This document shows, one piece after another, positions 62,008 through 64,000 of a stretch of DNA of 64,000 bases. This DNA comes from an uncultured Eubacteriales bacterium (GTDB lineage Bacteria > Bacillota > Clostridia > Christensenellales > Aristaeellaceae). The notes below the pieces were generated by a model, which saw only the letters and a list, made by a program, of their open reading frames with translations, was not told the origin of the DNA and made no database searches. The number at the start of each line of letters is the position of its first letter. Positions within the stretch are counted from its first letter, which is position 1. Position numbers and translations under genes: made by a program. The stretch is taken from assembly GCA_902789365.1 (NCBI GenBank), contig CADANQ010000001.1:61107-125106 (forward strand), read 5' to 3'.

Positions 62008-63189
62008 ATGAGAAGCTACGTGTCTTCGGATCAGTTGGTCATATGCCTTGAAGGCCGCCTCGATTCCGAGCACTCCGCGGCCGTCGGGGATTCCATCAGG
62101 CAGGCCGTCGCGAGCCACCCGGGGCTGCCCGTATGCCTGGACGCGGACAAACTGGAATATATCTCGTCATCCGGTCTGCGGATCCTGCTGGCGCTGCGCA
62201 AGGATCTCACCGTCCCGATCGTCCTGAAAAACGCCTCCCCGGAGGTATACCACACGCTGGAACTCACGGGGTTCACATCGCTGATGGATGTGCGGCAAAA
62301 GCTGAGGGAGGTTTCCCTGGAGGGCTGCAGGGTCCTCGGCAGGGGCGCCATCGGCACGGTCTACCGGCTGGACGGCGACACGGTGGTGAAGGTCTTCCGC
62401 GGCGGGGAGGAAACGCTGCCGGTAATCGCGGCGGAACGGGAGCAGGCCCGGGACGCCTTTCTTTGGGGCGTACCTACCGCCATTCCCTTTGATACTGTAA
62501 AAACAAGCGAGGGATACGGTGCCATATTCGAACTGGTGGACGCCCGGAGCCTGGGCGACATGGCCGCCGCAGATCCGGACAGTGTCCCGGACATCGCCAA
62601 ACGGTATGCGGCTTTTCTTCACGGCATCCACGCCCTGAAGGTGGACCATGGCGAGCTTCCGGACGCACGGGAAAGGTTCCTCGGGTTCATCGAAAGCGTT
62701 TCCTTCGCGCTGGATGAAGAAACGCGGGAAAAAACCCGGGCATTGCTCCGCGCCATGCCGGAGGACCCGCATCTTCTGCACGGGGACGCGCACTGGAAAA
62801 ACGTGATGGATTCCAACGGCGCCCTGATGGTCATCGATATGAATACCCTGTGCGTCGGGGATCCGGTGTTCGAGTTTGCCGGACTGTATATGACCTATAT
62901 GGCCTTCGAGCAGGACGACCCGGGCAACACGATACTTTTCCACGGCATCGACGCGGAAACGGCCCGGAGTATTTTTTACTGCTCCCTGAATAACTATCTG
63001 GGGGATCCCGGTGAAAACGCCTTACGGACGGCCGGGGACAGGATCCTCGTTCCCGGCCTGCTGATCTATCTGTACACCCTGATATTCCTGGGGCTGGATA
63101 AAGAAAACATACGAATCCCGCGGGCTGCGGAAAGGCTGAAGGCGGCCGTCCTCGGTGCGGACAGCCTGGCCCTGCGGGAAGCGGATTGA
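62008..63189 (+). CDS. STAS domain fused to an aminoglycoside-phosphotransferase-fold kinase
   Basis: A 393-aa two-domain protein. Residues 1-98 are a STAS (anti-sigma-factor antagonist-like) domain. Its phosphorylatable motif reads YISSSGLRIL with Ser54 equivalent to SpoIIAA Ser58, although the preceding Asp is Ser53. Residues 105-393 are a kinase of the APH fold (TIGR02172-like group): a glycine-rich GRGAIGTVY at 111-119, Lys128, the catalytic HGDAHWKNVM at 258-267 and metal-binding Asp277 in VIDMNT. GAAGGGAGTTGATCAGA precedes ATG 62008. It may be a signalling or small-molecule kinase; the substrate is unknown. Confidence 0.85.
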   Translation: MRSYVSSDQLVICLEGRLDSEHSAAVGDSIRQAVASHPGLPVCLDADKLEYISSSGLRILLALRKDLTVPIVLKNASPEVYHTLELTGFTSLMDVRQKLREVSLEGCRVLGRGAIGTVYRLDGDTVVKVFRGGEETLPVIAAEREQARDAFLWGVPTAIPFDTVKTSEGYGAIFELVDARSLGDMAAADPDSVPDIAKRYAAFLHGIHALKVDHGELPDARERFLGFIESVSFALDEETREKTRALLRAMPEDPHLLHGDAHWKNVMDSNGALMVIDMNTLCVGDPVFEFAGLYMTYMAFEQDDPGNTILFHGIDAETARSIFYCSLNNYLGDPGENALRTAGDRILVPGLLIYLYTLIFLGLDKENIRIPRAAERLKAAVLGADSLALREAD

Positions 63190-63275
63190 CAAAAAAATCC
63201 CGCCCCATATAATTGAATCATGTCCCGGGGACGGCACCCATAATAAAAAACAGCGGACAGATCGCCGCAAGGGGG

Positions 63276-63845
63276 ATGACACCCATCGAAAAAAACATCA
63301 TTGTGGTGGATGATAAGGGAAACATTCTCGGAAGGACCTGGCCCAAACGGGCCGAAGGCCTGATCAAAAAAGGCAGGGCACGCCGGCTGGACCCAACGAC
63401 CGTCTGCCTTGCGTGTCCGCCGGAAAACCCGGAGGAGCGAATTATGGACAACGACACCTTGCAAAGCCCGGAGCCGAAGCCCCGCGCCGGCTCCCTTACC
63501 CCGGAAGACCTGCTCCGGCGGATGGACGCCATCCGCGGAGAAATGCAAAGCCTTCCCGACGCCATCCGCGCAGTGGACGCACTGCCGGAAGACAGCGAAG
63601 CCGGTGCCCGGGCGGAAGCCATCGGGCGGATGTTCTGCGAGCGGGAGGTCACCTGCCGCCAGCAGCTTTCCTTCCTTGAACGCGTTTACACCGACCATTG
63701 TTCCGGCGCTTCCGAGGATAAAAAGGCGGAAAAAATCCGCATGATCCTGGAACAGATGAACTCCGCCCTGTCCGGCTCCCGTGACATTCCGGACGCCGCC
63801 GAAGCGCTGATCCGTTTCTACAGAGACCTGACGGCAAACATCTGA
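63276..63845 (+). CDS. RRXRR-like N-terminal domain protein
   Basis: A 189-aa protein. Residues 8-40 (IIVVDDKGNILGRTWPKRA then EGLIKKGRARRLD) resemble the RRXRR domain found at the N-terminus of some HNH-type nucleases and in small clostridial proteins. No HNH motif follows. Residues 60-189 are helical and hydrophilic (coiled-coil-like MDAIRGEMQSLPDAIRAVDAL). The start is uncertain: ATG 63276 has AAGGGGG close by, and a TTG lies upstream at 63213 in the same frame. It lies 86 bp after the STAS-kinase gene and ends at a strong terminator. Nucleic-acid binding is possible but unproven. Confidence 0.6.
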   Translation: MTPIEKNIIVVDDKGNILGRTWPKRAEGLIKKGRARRLDPTTVCLACPPENPEERIMDNDTLQSPEPKPRAGSLTPEDLLRRMDAIRGEMQSLPDAIRAVDALPEDSEAGARAEAIGRMFCEREVTCRQQLSFLERVYTDHCSGASEDKKAEKIRMILEQMNSALSGSRDIPDAAEALIRFYRDLTANI

Positions 63846-63860
63846 AAAAGTATAAACAGG

Positions 63861-63890
63861 CAGGGAGGCGCTCAGCCTCCCTGTTTTTTT
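63861..63890 (+). terminator. Terminator after the RRXRR-like gene
   Basis: CAGGGAGGC (63861-63869) pairs with GCCTCCCTG (63875-63883), followed by seven T. Confidence 0.92.
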
Positions 63891-63891
63891 A

Positions 63892-63986
63892 CGTCATACG
63901 AATCTCATTTTAAAACAGCCAATGCTGTTTTAATAGCGCCGAAGGCGCGTATGAGATCGCATGAGACGGAATGACGCGCTCTGCGC
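63892..63986. repeat. Nested palindromic element at the window edge
   Basis: An outer pair CGTCAT (63892-63897) / ATGACG (63971-63976) and a stem ATCTCAT (63902-63908) / ATGAGAT (63951-63957) enclose two hairpins: TTAAAACAGC-CAAT-GCTGTTTTAA (63910-63933) and GCGCC-GAA-GGCGC (63936-63948). A fourth small hairpin follows (GCGC-TCT-GCGC, 63976-63986). It resembles a REP/MITE-type structured repeat, but no second copy is visible in the window and it may continue past position 64000. Confidence 0.5.
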
Positions 63987-64000
63987 GGCATTAGCGTGCG

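Overview
The window reads as GC-rich chromosomal DNA of a low-G+C-lineage Gram-positive (Firmicute), most likely an anaerobic gut or rumen Clostridium-class organism. The reasons are: strong AGGAGG-type ribosome sites; sigma-A promoters with 17-bp spacing; a CIRCE operator in front of groES-groEL; two DegV proteins; a darA-holB-ricT cluster (c-di-AMP receptor, DNA polymerase III delta-prime, RicT/YaaT); and many glycan-degrading enzymes. I cannot place it more precisely from sequence alone. I saw no rRNA, tRNA, insertion sequence, prophage or CRISPR array.

Layout. 1-10.7 kb: DegV, GH31 alpha-glycosidase, gltX-glnS, a TPR protein, alanine dehydrogenase, a KDG-kinase-like sugar kinase and an XRE regulator with a zinc ribbon. 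10.9-19 kb: groES-groEL under CIRCE control, mutY convergent with a 5'-nucleotidase, the Mrp Fe-S carrier, an RlmI-type methyltransferase and an SDR. 19-21.8 kb: a putative envelope-stress set (receiver-like protein without HTH, SPFH/zinc-ribbon protein, Bax-inhibitor-1 membrane protein). 21.8-30.2 kb: an unusual oligopeptide-type ABC operon (binding protein, OppB, OppC, OppD, OppF, then a 47-residue membrane protein). 30.3-37.4 kb: a carbohydrate region with a membrane protein, an unrecognised 815-aa protein, a decapitated sugar-ABC permease, a NifU-like mini-protein and a GH38 alpha-mannosidase. 37.6-45.3 kb: a secreted protein with a long structured leader, then minus-strand rlmL-like, pglF-like, thrH, glgA and a NahK-like kinase. 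45.5-52.5 kb: deoB, punA, darA, holB, ricT and a GH2 beta-mannosidase. 52.5-64 kb: DegV, a secreted type I pullulanase, a MATE pump, topB with a phosphoesterase and trmN6, a STAS-kinase fusion, an RRXRR-like protein and a palindromic element at the right edge.

The best candidate for an undescribed system is the ABC operon at 21.8-30.2 kb. Its OppC subunit carries a seven-repeat RCC1-like beta-propeller between the first and second membrane segments. Its OppF carries an insert of about 180 residues, ending in a coiled coil, between Walker A and the Q-loop. Its binding protein has a signal peptide without a lipobox cysteine and appears circularly rearranged. A translationally coupled 47-aa membrane protein closes the operon. 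Other domain novelties are a glycogen synthase fused to an SCP2-like domain and a STAS domain fused to an aminoglycoside-phosphotransferase-fold kinase.

Metabolically the genes suggest use of host or plant glycans (alpha- and beta-mannosidase, GH31, pullulanase, hexosamine kinase), peptide uptake, nucleoside salvage (deoB-punA) and glycogen storage.
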